From Opitutus sp. GAS368 (GTDB lineage: Bacteria > Verrucomicrobiota > Verrucomicrobiia > Opitutales > Opitutaceae), in assembly GCA_945862035.1 (NCBI GenBank), contig CAMAXB010000150.1:1-7521 (forward strand): 7,521 nt of DNA, given 5' to 3'. The position numbers and the translations under genes are program-made. Position 1 is the first letter of the stretch. Every line of letters starts with the position of its first letter. The notes under the pieces are model-generated. The model was not told the origin of the DNA, did no database searches, and saw only the letters and a program-made list of their open reading frames with translations. Shown piece by piece: positions 1-5,856 of this stretch.

Positions 1-2
1 CG

Positions 3-695
3 GGCTTTGCCGGGCGCACCAGCCTGGGGCACCACGCCCTGCTGGAAATCCCCGAGGGTGGGGTGGGTGCGGTCGCGCTGAGCCCGTGGCATCACGGCCG
101 CGTCTGCCCGCAGCCGTTCGAACTGCCCGCCAATCGTGGTTACTCGACGCTCAAGACCGGCGCGGTGTTCAACCGTCTGGCCAAGGTTCCGCTGGCGACG
201 GGCGGCACCACCGATGTGGGACGGTTTCCCGCGCAGGAGGGTTTCGACGACCTGGTGATGGTTTCGTCCCGGGCTGATCAGGCGCTCGCCTGGAGTACGG
301 TCACGGTCGCCACCCATGGCTATCTCTGGTTTGCCCTGCGCGATCCCCGCGTGCTGGCATCAACGATTCTCTGGCAGTCCCATGGCGGCCGCCATTATGC
401 CCCGTGGTCCGGTCGCCACCGGCGCGTGCTTGGGGTTGAGGATGTGACCAGCTATTTCCACTTCGGCCTGGCCGAGTCCGCCGGTCCCAACCCGCTGGCC
501 GCGGCCGGAGTGCCGACCGTGCTGACCCTTCGGCCCAAACGGCCGTTGGCGGTGAACTATGTGATGGGCATCGCGGCCTTGCCGCGCCGCTTCGACCGGG
601 TAAAACGGATTGATTTTAAGGGCGATCACGTTCGCATTATGCCGGCCTCCGGAACGGCGATTGAGCATCCCGTGGACTTGTCGTTCTTCCGGTAG
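3..695 (+). CDS. Mutarotase-like (beta-sandwich) protein of unknown function, 5'-truncated
   Basis: The reading frame is already open at the window edge (in-frame from base 3), so the N-terminus lies outside; the in-frame GTG at 63 is internal. About 230 residues are visible. I see no signal peptide or membrane segment in this part. Recognisable stretches include 'LGHHALLEIPEGG' near the edge, 'RGYSTLKTGAVF', 'GFDDLVMV', 'GGRHYAPWSGRHRRVLGVED' and 'AVNYVMGIAALP'. This layout resembles the galactose-mutarotase-like fold found in many uncharacterised carbohydrate-associated bacterial proteins. The resemblance is from memory and no catalytic residues could be assigned, so it should not be called an aldose 1-epimerase. 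The stop (693-695) lies 12 bases before one possible start, and 54 before the preferred start, of the secreted NIPSNAP gene on the same strand, suggesting cotranscription. That the frame is coding is almost certain; the family is moderately supported and the function unknown. Confidence 0.8.
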   Translation, partial: GFAGRTSLGHHALLEIPEGGVGAVALSPWHHGRVCPQPFELPANRGYSTLKTGAVFNRLAKVPLATGGTTDVGRFPAQEGFDDLVMVSSRADQALAWSTVTVATHGYLWFALRDPRVLASTILWQSHGGRHYAPWSGRHRRVLGVEDVTSYFHFGLAESAGPNPLAAAGVPTVLTLRPKRPLAVNYVMGIAALPRRFDRVKRIDFKGDHVRIMPASGTAIEHPVDLSFFR

Positions 696-749
696 GAACT
701 CCCCGGGATGGCTCGGAGAATTCGCCGCTGCCTGATCCCCCTTTTTTTT

Positions 750-1544
750 ATGAAGTCCCGAATCCTCCTCGCCCTCGCGTTCGCTCTCTGCCTCGCGCTG
801 AACACGTCGGCCCAGACGTCGGCCCAGACGCCGGCCCCGGATGCGCGGGTTTATGAACTCCGCATTTACACGACGAATGCCGGCAAGCTGCCCAACCTGC
901 TTTCCCGCTTCCGCGATCACACGATGCGGCTCTTTGAGCGTCATGGGATGCGAAACATCGGCTACTTTACGCCACGGGAGCCATCGGAGGGCGCGGATAC
1001 CGTCCTTTATTACTTCCTCGAGCATGCGAGCCGGGAAGCCGCCACGGCCTCCTGGGCGGGCTTTCGCGCTGATCCGGAGTGGGTCGCGGTACGCGCGGCC
1101 TCGGAGGTCGGCGGCGTGATTCTGGCCAAGCCGCCCGAGGCGATCTTCTTCAAGGCGACCGATTACTCACCCCCGATCAAGACCGGCGGTTCCTTCGAGC
1201 AGCCGCGCGTCTTCGAACTCCGCCGCTACACGGCGGCGGAAGGCAAGCTGCCTGCCCTGCACGCGTTTTTCCGGAACCGCGTGCTCGAATCCTTCGGGCG
1301 CATGGAGATGACGGGCATTGGTTTCTGGGACCCGATCGATGCGGACAAGGGCGCGGGCAAGGGATTCACCTACCTGCTGGCCTTTCCCAGCCGTGAGGCG
1401 GCGGCGCAGGCGTGGACCGCGCTGCGCTCGGACTCCTATTTTGTGAGTGCCCGCGCCGAGGCCAGCAGGGACGGCAGTCTGACCGCCGACGGCGGCATCC
1501 AGTCCCTCTTCCTCGTGCCGGTGGATTTCTCGCCGTTGAAGTAG
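750..1544 (+). CDS. Secreted NIPSNAP-family protein with two tandem domains
   Basis: A 264-residue protein. Residues 1-21 form a typical signal peptide (basic MKSR, hydrophobic LLALAFALCLAL, then a small-residue site at TSAQ), so export to the periplasm or beyond is likely. Two NIPSNAP-like ferredoxin-fold repeats follow. The first begins 'RVYELRIYTTNAGKLPNL' (about 33-137), the second 'RVFELRRYTAAEGKLPAL' (about 153-262). NIPSNAP proteins are dimeric alpha-beta barrel relatives with no settled biochemical role in bacteria, so none is given here. The start is ambiguous. ATG 708 has an AGGA at 694-697 with suitable spacing, but adds 14 residues (MARRIRRCLIPLFF) before an otherwise classic signal peptide. 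ATG 750 gives the better signal peptide but follows a T-run and has no ribosome binding site. I prefer 750. The gene is probably cotranscribed with the upstream mutarotase-like gene. Confidence 0.88.
   Translation: MKSRILLALAFALCLALNTSAQTSAQTPAPDARVYELRIYTTNAGKLPNLLSRFRDHTMRLFERHGMRNIGYFTPREPSEGADTVLYYFLEHASREAATASWAGFRADPEWVAVRAASEVGGVILAKPPEAIFFKATDYSPPIKTGGSFEQPRVFELRRYTAAEGKLPALHAFFRNRVLESFGRMEMTGIGFWDPIDADKGAGKGFTYLLAFPSREAAAQAWTALRSDSYFVSARAEASRDGSLTADGGIQSLFLVPVDFSPLK
804..839 (+). repeat. 12-bp tandem repeat at the signal-peptide cleavage region
   Basis: ACGTCGGCCCAG occurs twice in perfect tandem (804-815, 816-827), followed by a third, diverged copy, ACGCCGGCCCCG (828-839). In the NIPSNAP frame this encodes TSAQ-TSAQ-TPAP, spanning the predicted signal-peptide cleavage site and the first mature residues. 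The unit is a multiple of three, so gain or loss of a copy keeps the frame and only changes linker length. Confidence 0.75.
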
Positions 1545-1718
1545 ATTGGATTGCGGCCGGCGGTTCCCCGGAGCGGACGGAGACGTGCCGGCGAGACTGA
1601 ACCGATGAAGCCAGACTTTGAGCGGGTCTGTTCTGTCCGTCGCTCCCGGTGAAACCGGATCCTCGGTCCGATTCCGTAGTCCGGCCGATCTGCGTAATTG
1701 CGCAGGCAACCCGCTGGC

Positions 1719-1760
1719 CCCAGTGCTGGCAGCCCGGCCTTGCGCCAAGGGCTCACTGGG
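1719..1760 (+). promoter_or_regulatory. Compound hairpin in the leader of the EEP gene
   Basis: Bases 1719-1725 (CCCAGTG) pair perfectly with 1754-1760 (CACTGGG). Directly inside, 1731-1735 (AGCCC) pairs with 1749-1753 (GGGCT), leaving a 5-base bulge on the left side only, and GGC/GCC can close the apex (1736-1738 with 1744-1746). The structure ends 25 bases before the EEP start at 1786. There is no T-run after it, so it is a poor intrinsic terminator for the upstream gene; a leader-RNA role is possible but unproven. The rest of 1545-1785 shows smaller GC hairpins and no convincing gene. Confidence 0.35.
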
Positions 1761-1785
1761 TGTTGGTTGCTGCTTCCCTGATTGC

Positions 1786-2556
1786 ATGCGGCTGCGCCTC
1801 GTCACCTTTAACATCGCGCATGCGCGCGGCCTGACCCCGATCCAAGGGCTGACCTCGGCCCGCAAGCTGCGGGTGAATCTGCGGAAGATCGCCAAGCTGC
1901 TCGACCGCCTGAAACCGGACGTGGTTGCCCTGCAGGAGATCGATGAGTGCTCGCGATGGGCGGGGAACTTTGACCAATTGGACTATCTTCGGGAGTTTGC
2001 GGATTTCCCGTACTCCGTTTTTGGGATCAACAACCGCCGGGCGGGCCTGCTCAACCTCAGCTATGGCAACGCGTTGCTGTCCCGGTACCCGATCGCTGTG
2101 TCCGAGAACATCGTCTTTGGCCGCAGCCGCATCGGGGAAAAGGGCTTTCTCTTTGCGGAGATCGAGGCAGGCGGCTTGCGGGTTCCGCTCGTGAACCTGC
2201 ACTTCCACTATCGGTCGCGCGTGCACCGTCTGGTGCAACTGGATCGCCTGCTGGCCTACCTGCGGGTCAAGCAGCGTCTCCGGTCGACCCACTGGGCCGT
2301 CTCGCCCATCGTCTGCGGGGACTTCAATACCCCCGGCACCTCTTCGGATGCCACGTCCTCGCTGCTGAGTCACCTCTGTGACTTCGGGGACTATGTGCTG
2401 CATCCGCAGACGGGTCGCTCATTTCCGTCTCCGTTGCCGACGCGCCTGCTCGATTTTGTCTTTCTGCCGCCTGGCTGCCGGATGATCCACAGCGAGGTCG
2501 TGAAATCGATGCTCTCCGATCACCGTCCGGTGCTGGTGGACTTTGAGGTGGGCTGA
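1786..2556 (+). CDS. Endonuclease/exonuclease/phosphatase (EEP) superfamily hydrolase
   Basis: A 256-residue protein starting MRLRLVTFNIAHARG. EEP enzymes are metal-dependent phosphodiesterases acting on DNA, RNA, inositol phosphates or sphingomyelin. The superfamily landmarks appear in order: Asn9 in 'TFNIAHARG', Glu51 (metal ligand) in 'VVALQEIDE', 'YGNALLSRYPI' at 93-103, His139/His141 in 'NLHFHYRS', Asp179 and Asn181 in 'GDFNTP', Asp223 in 'LLDFVF', and the terminal Asp245-His246 in 'SDHRPV'. The fold therefore looks complete and active. There is no signal peptide, so a cytoplasmic location is expected. Substrate cannot be read from the sequence; proteins of this size include sphingomyelinase-like and nuclease-like members. 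The frame is open back to 1618, but that extension is low-complexity in character, lacks motifs, and the EEP fold begins right at the 1786 ATG. No Shine-Dalgarno is evident. An inverted-repeat element separates it from trpA. Confidence 0.9.
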   Translation: MRLRLVTFNIAHARGLTPIQGLTSARKLRVNLRKIAKLLDRLKPDVVALQEIDECSRWAGNFDQLDYLREFADFPYSVFGINNRRAGLLNLSYGNALLSRYPIAVSENIVFGRSRIGEKGFLFAEIEAGGLRVPLVNLHFHYRSRVHRLVQLDRLLAYLRVKQRLRSTHWAVSPIVCGDFNTPGTSSDATSSLLSHLCDFGDYVLHPQTGRSFPSPLPTRLLDFVFLPPGCRMIHSEVVKSMLSDHRPVLVDFEVG

Positions 2557-2578
2557 GTGCGACCCGTTCGGAAGGAAC

Positions 2579-2713
2579 GCCCGCGAATCACGCGAATCGG
2601 CGCGAATTCAGGAGACTGAAAACGGGGGAGATGAGCATGTTGCCGGAGAATCAGGAAGGCTCCGGGTGAGTGGATTTATCCGGGTTGGCGCAGATTCGCG
2701 TGGATTCGCGGGC
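2579..2713. repeat. Inverted-repeat element built from CGCGAAT units (MITE/REP-like)
   Basis: The left arm (2579-2604) and right arm (2687-2713) are near-perfect reverse complements. An 11-base block (GCCCGCGAATC) and a 9-base block (ACGCGAATC) match exactly, separated by one extra base in the right arm, followed by one mismatch and GCGC. The left arm holds three CGCGAAT units (2582, 2591, 2601; spacing 9 and 10 bases). The right arm holds two inverted units, ATTCGCG (2694, 2704; spacing 10). The 82-base interior has no gene. The element fills most of the 236-base gap between the EEP gene and trpA. I recall similar GCGAATNNACGCGAAT-type repeats dispersed in other bacterial genomes, but only one copy is in this window, so mobility cannot be judged. 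Confidence 0.65.
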
Positions 2714-2792
2714 AATCTCCGGTCGTGGCCGGACCGGCCGCACGCTGTTTTCACTCGCCCGCGGATGGGTCCGTTGCCACTTCTTGGTCTCC

Positions 2793-3614
2793 ATGGATCG
2801 CATTGCCCAAGCCTTTGCCCGTGCCCGCGCGAACAACCGGGCGGTTTTTGTCGCCTACCTGTGCGCCGGCGACCCCGACCAGGAGACCTCGCTGGCCGCC
2901 TGCCGCGCCCTGATCGAGTCAGGCGTGGACCTGCTAGAGCTGGGCGTGCCGTTCTCGGATCCGCTGGCCGACGGGCTTACCAACCAGCTGGCCGCGCAGC
3001 GCGCTCTCGATGGCGGGATGACGGCCGCTGGCGTCTTCGCCCTCGTCCACCGGTTGCGAACCGAGTTTCCCGAGCTTCCGATTGTTTTCTACACCTATTA
3101 CAACTTGGTGTTCTCCAACGGAGTCGGCGCCTATGTTCGGGCGGCCCGTGAGGCGGGAGTTGATGGTATGCTTACGCTGGATCTCCCACCGGAGGAGGGG
3201 GCCGAGCTATCCGCGGCTTGCGCGCAGGAAGGGATCAAGACCGTGCTGATTGTGGCCCCGACTACGCCGGAGTCGCGGCTCCCGATCATCGCCCGGGCGG
3301 CGACCGGGTTCATTTATTACGTGTCGCGTGAAGGGGTCACTGGCGTCCGCGACTCGGTCGCGACCGACATGCCCGCCGCGGTGGCTCGGATCAAGGCGCA
3401 CACCACGCTGCCGGTGGTGGTGGGTTTCGGCATATCTAAACGTGAGCACGTGGCCGAGGTGGCGGCCTGTGCCGATGGCGTGGTGGTCGGTAGCGCTCTG
3501 GTGAACACGATCCGCGATCACCTGGCCGACCGGGCCGGGATTCCGGCGGCCATGGCGGCCCGGGCCAGGGATCTGGTCGCCGGCGTAAGCCGCTCAGCGG
3601 TTCCTGGCCCCTAG
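2793..3614 (+). CDS. trpA: Tryptophan synthase alpha subunit
   Basis: TrpA cleaves indole-3-glycerol phosphate to indole and glyceraldehyde-3-phosphate, passing indole to TrpB; cytoplasmic, last step of tryptophan synthesis. The 273-residue length is normal for the family. The catalytic acids fall at the same numbers as in enterobacterial TrpA: Glu49 in 'DLLELGVPFSDP' and Asp60 in 'PLADG'. Further family signatures are 'YYNLVFSNGV' (102-111), 'LTLDLPPEE' around Asp130, 'GFIYYVSREGVTGVRDS' (172-188), and the phosphate-binding 'VVVGFGIS' (208-215) and 'GSALV' (233-237). The usual DGPTIQ after Asp60 reads DGLTNQ, a modest change in the loop near the TrpB interface. ATG 2793 is chosen because the fold begins there; the frame is open to 2670, but that extension runs through the inverted-repeat element. 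No Shine-Dalgarno or trp attenuator is visible, and trpB is not in the window. Confidence 0.97.
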   Translation: MDRIAQAFARARANNRAVFVAYLCAGDPDQETSLAACRALIESGVDLLELGVPFSDPLADGLTNQLAAQRALDGGMTAAGVFALVHRLRTEFPELPIVFYTYYNLVFSNGVGAYVRAAREAGVDGMLTLDLPPEEGAELSAACAQEGIKTVLIVAPTTPESRLPIIARAATGFIYYVSREGVTGVRDSVATDMPAAVARIKAHTTLPVVVGFGISKREHVAEVAACADGVVVGSALVNTIRDHLADRAGIPAAMAARARDLVAGVSRSAVPGP

Positions 3615-3623
3615 GGAGGGAAA

Positions 3624-3650
3624 GCGGGCGCGCAGTGCCTGCGCGCCCGC
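3624..3650 (+). terminator. GC-rich hairpin just after trpA
   Basis: A perfect 11-bp stem (GCGGGCGCGCA, 3624-3634, with TGCGCGCCCGC, 3640-3650) closes a 5-base loop, beginning 10 bases after the trpA stop. It has no T-run on the plus side and only AAA before it (TTT on the minus strand), so it is not a textbook intrinsic terminator. Its strength and position still make a transcript-end or mRNA-stabilising role for trpA likely. Confidence 0.6.
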
Positions 3651-3679
3651 GTTGAGCCAGATCCGGGGGTAGCTCGGGC

Positions 3680-4068
3680 AACGCGGTCCGACGAGCTACC
3701 GGCGTTGCCTCCCAACCGTGTTCCAGATGGGCCATGACGGCAGCGCAGCGGGCGCGGCCGACGGAAGGGGTTTTGCCCTTGAGCGGATGGCATGCGCGTC
3801 TGACGTCTGCACCGGATTGGGAGTTGCCCGGGTGAGCAGGCTCTCGTCGGCTGCCGACGTTGGATTCAAGGTCCGCCAGCATGGACCGCAACTCGGCCTG
3901 CTCGGCGGTACGATCGACGACAAAAGGCAGGTCAGCGATCTCCGGATCGAGCAGCCGCGTCGCAAGGAGGAAATCGGGAGAGGCAGGCTCCACGGGGAAG
4001 GTGGAACCACGCCACACCGCGGAGAAAACGGTAATTGGAAGCGCGAGATCAATTTCCTGACCAGCCAT
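3680..4068 (-). pseudogene. Decayed Hpt (histidine phosphotransfer) domain protein
   Basis: Translated on the minus strand from ATG 4066-4068, the frame gives 'ATRLLDPEIADL', then 'AEQAELRSMLADLE', then 'DVRRACHPLKGKTPSVGRAR', then 'MAHLEHGWE' and 'LPELPPDLAQRGRAG'. These follow the order of an Hpt four-helix domain, with the phosphoacceptor His of the HxLKG motif at codon 94 (3787-3789). Hpt domains relay phosphate between hybrid histidine kinases and response regulators. Signs of decay: residues around 70-88 look like an insertion, helix positions are disturbed, and the normal stop is missing, so the frame runs on to 3436, antisense inside trpA. No kinase domain lies upstream. It faces away from the REC-GGDEF remnant. 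The assignment rests on one motif plus helix order and is moderate; it could instead be a divergent, still expressed protein. Confidence 0.42.
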
Positions 4069-4129
4069 TTCGGTACCGGAATCGCAATCCCGCCGCCCGG
4101 CACGCGGGTGAGTCGTTTCATGATTCCGG

Positions 4130-4151
4130 CCGGGACGACTTTTCGTTCCGG
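4130..4151. other. Hairpin between the two divergent signalling remnants
   Basis: CCGGGACGA (4130-4138) can pair with TCGTTCCGG (4143-4151) over nine positions, one of them a G-U wobble on the plus transcript, with a 4-base loop. It lies between the Hpt remnant and the REC-GGDEF remnant. It could be a leftover terminator or operator; no T-run supports a terminator on either strand. Confidence 0.3.
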
Positions 4152-4208
4152 GGGAAGAATTTGGCTTCTGACCTAGTCCTTGCGGTCGCGTCGGGGTGGA
4201 GTGCTGCC

Positions 4209-4798
4209 GGAAGAAAAGTCCTGATCAGCGAAGACAACGCGCCCGAGTACTGCGTCGCGGCGCAGTGTCTTGGACGGGCTTGCGGAGTCCGGTTTGATCG
4301 AGTGGGCCGCGAACTTCAGGGACGGCCACCGGCGCTGGCTGGAGTCGAGAGAGGACGTCTGTTTGCTGGACTACCCATTGGGCAAGCGGGATGGTCTCAA
4401 GCTTCTGCGGTCCGTGCGGGCCGAGGGCTGCCTCACGCCGGTGATCCTCCTGAAGGCAGACGCCTCCGAGGAGGTTGGCCATGCCGCGATGGAGGCCGGA
4501 GCCGCCGACTTCGGTGTTGCGCTCGGTTGACGTTCTAGCGCGCGTCGGGGTGAGAAGATCGCGGCGGTAATGATTGAATCGGACGCGGTGGTCGCGCGGC
4601 CGGCGATCGACCGGATGGTGGTGGCGATCGGGAAGGAGCCTTACCCCGTGGGGCCGCAGGTCACCCCCGGTCACGATCAGCGCGGGTCTCGCGTTCTTCC
4701 CGCGCGACAGGCGCACGGCGGCCGAGTTGTTCGCGGCGGCGGATCCTATGCTGGACGAGCCGAAGCGGGCCGAACGAAACCGCGTCACCCCGACGTAG
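4209..4798 (+). pseudogene. Broken REC-GGDEF response regulator (diguanylate cyclase) remnant
   Basis: Pieces of one protein appear in successive frames. Frame 3: 'RKVLISEDNAPEYCVAAQCL' from about 4212, the start of a receiver domain with its acidic pair at 4230-4235. Frame 1, from about 4270: 'IEWAANF', then 'DVCLLDYPLGKRDGLKLLR' with the phosphoacceptor Asp at 4369-4371, then 'TPVILLKADAS' and 'AMEAGAADFGVALG', stop at 4528-4530. The conserved Thr and Lys of the switch are lost (ILLK for ILLT; VALG for LVKG). Frame 2, at 4529: 'DVLARVG', the lead-in to a GGDEF motif, which is itself ruined. Frame 1 resumes at 4552 (EKIAAV to 'EPYPVGPQVT'). After an apparent 4-base insertion (4666-4669), frame 2 gives 'VTISAGLAFFPRD', 'AAELFAAADPML' and 'PKRAERNRV', the usual GGDEF ending, with stop 4796-4798. 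The first half of GGDEF is missing. Intact homologues would make c-di-GMP; this copy cannot. Confidence 0.72.
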
Positions 4799-4806
4799 GG
4801 CCCGGT

Positions 4807-5742
4807 CTAGCCTGGCTCGCCCGGCGCCTGGTCTGCGGGTACCAGCACGCGCAGGCTGCGGGGGCGGACGGCCACCTCGACCACGGGACCGCAGGGATGG
4901 GTCTCACCATCGGTGTGGAAAAGCCCGGGCGCCTTGCGTTCGATGGTGAAGCGAGGCGCGCGAATCTGGTCCACGCTGCCGCTGCGGCCAACGGAACCGA
5001 GGAAGAGCCGCGGCAGCAAGGGCAGCGCATGCCAAAGGGTCCGGGGACGGAGGACGGTCAGGTCGAGCAGGCCATCGTCGACCGATGCTCCGGGTGCGAT
5101 GAAGCAATCGTTGCCGTACTGGTCGGAGTTGGCGACGGCGACGATGAAGCCGCGCGTCTCGTGGCGACGCTCCGGGGTCGAAATGACGAAGGACTCGGGT
5201 TCGTAACGGAAGATCATGGCCAGCGTGGTGGTGGCGTAGGCGCGCAGCCCCCGGCGTTCGAGCAGGTTGAAGCGGGCGCTGAGATCCGCATCGAATCCCA
5301 ACCCCATCACATTGAAAAAGGGGTGGCCGTTCGCCGTGCCAGTGTCGATGGATCGCACCGTTCCGTTCAACAGGGTGCGGAAAGCGCCCTTGCCCGGTCC
5401 GGGAATGCCCAGATGGCGGCCGAGGCCGTTGCCGGAGCCGCAGGGAATGAGACCAAGCGCAGCGGGTGCGCCCACCAGCGCTCCGGCAATCTCGTTCAAG
5501 GTTCCGTCGCCACCGATGGCCACGACCCGCTCGCAACCCTCGTCAACCGCCCGGCGGGCCAATTCGGTCCCGTGGCGCGGGCGCTCGGTCAGGACCACCG
5601 TGGCGTCGAGGCGATGCTCGGCGATGAAGGCCCGCGTTTTCCCCAGCAGGTAGGGATTGCGTGCATTGTGGCCGGACTTGGGATTGAAGATGAACCGCGT
5701 TTTCAACAGGAGCACGGTAGGAAGACTTTCGGCCGTGGGCAC
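4807..5742 (-). CDS. Diacylglycerol/lipid kinase family protein (YegS/BmrU-like)
   Basis: A 311-residue protein of the DAGK catalytic-domain family, which phosphorylates diacylglycerol, sphingoid or related lipids with ATP at the inner face of the membrane. Motifs from the GTG start at 5742: 'FNPKSG' (19-24), the nucleotide-binding 'GGDGTLNE' (77-84), 'PCGSGNGLGRHLGIP' (100-114), 'GLGFDAD' (147-153), 'VDDGLLDLTVL' (221-231) and 'HTDGE' (276-280). The order and length match the family. No transmembrane segment is seen. Exact lipid substrate cannot be told. The start is uncertain: GTG 5742 has no clear ribosome binding site, and the conserved part begins at about residue 13 (LKTRFIFNPKSG), so GTG 5715 or TTG 5706 are alternatives. 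The stop falls 8 bases past the end of the convergent REC-GGDEF remnant, with no terminator between. It is divergent from miaA. Confidence 0.93.
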   Translation of the reverse strand: MPTAESLPTVLLLKTRFIFNPKSGHNARNPYLLGKTRAFIAEHRLDATVVLTERPRHGTELARRAVDEGCERVVAIGGDGTLNEIAGALVGAPAALGLIPCGSGNGLGRHLGIPGPGKGAFRTLLNGTVRSIDTGTANGHPFFNVMGLGFDADLSARFNLLERRGLRAYATTTLAMIFRYEPESFVISTPERRHETRGFIVAVANSDQYGNDCFIAPGASVDDGLLDLTVLRPRTLWHALPLLPRLFLGSVGRSGSVDQIRAPRFTIERKAPGLFHTDGETHPCGPVVEVAVRPRSLRVLVPADQAPGEPG

Positions 5743-5770
5743 GGCAATTTCGCGGGGGGTGATTGTTCGT

Positions 5771-5789
5771 TACAATGGGGCGTCGCCCC
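5771..5789 (+). promoter_or_regulatory. Possible promoter (-10 element) with adjacent hairpin, upstream of miaA
   Basis: TACAAT (5771-5776) matches a sigma-70 -10 box at five of six positions and is one of the few AT-rich hexamers in the 114-base divergent gap. The -35 position 17 bases upstream reads TTTCGC, a weak match. Immediately after it, GGGGC (5777-5781) pairs with GCCCC (5785-5789) around a 3-base loop, so any start site would fall inside the hairpin. This would give a leader of about 75 bases before miaA. Confidence 0.3.
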
Positions 5790-5856
5790 CCAACGACGAT
5801 CCGCCGCCCGAATAAACTTTGACCGCGGCACGGCTTGAGGCGGTATGGAGGGAGGC

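Noticed and set aside
360..1025. Minus-strand open frame of 221 codons.
   Set aside because: It is antisense to the mutarotase-like and NIPSNAP genes, is rich in Arg/Gly/His typical of GC-rich shadow frames, and has no recognisable motif.
1618..1785. N-terminal extension of the EEP protein by 56 residues.
   Set aside because: The EEP fold starts exactly at the 1786 ATG. The extension has no motif, signal peptide or ribosome binding site and overlaps a structured leader.
1545..1785. tRNA or known riboswitch in the leader.
   Set aside because: No cloverleaf, TPsiC-loop consensus or recognised riboswitch core could be found; only simple hairpins.
2579..2713. CRISPR array from the repeated CGCGAAT units.
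   Set aside because: Units are 7 bases at 9-10 base spacing and arranged as inverted arms, without spacers of CRISPR size and with no cas gene nearby.
2670..2792. N-terminal extension of TrpA by 41 residues.
   Set aside because: It translates part of the inverted-repeat element. TrpA numbering (Glu49, Asp60) fits the 2793 start exactly.
3718..4176. Plus-strand open frame of 152 codons.
   Set aside because: It has no recognisable motif and lies antisense to the Hpt-like frame, which carries HxLKG and helix-like blocks.
4225..4788. Minus-strand open frame of 187 codons.
   Set aside because: It is antisense to the REC-GGDEF remnant, whose plus-strand pieces match known domain motifs; the minus-strand translation matches nothing.
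4570..5838. Long plus-strand open frame (422 codons).
   Set aside because: Most of it is antisense to the motif-complete lipid kinase gene. Only its first 30 or so codons carry meaning, as part of the GGDEF remnant.
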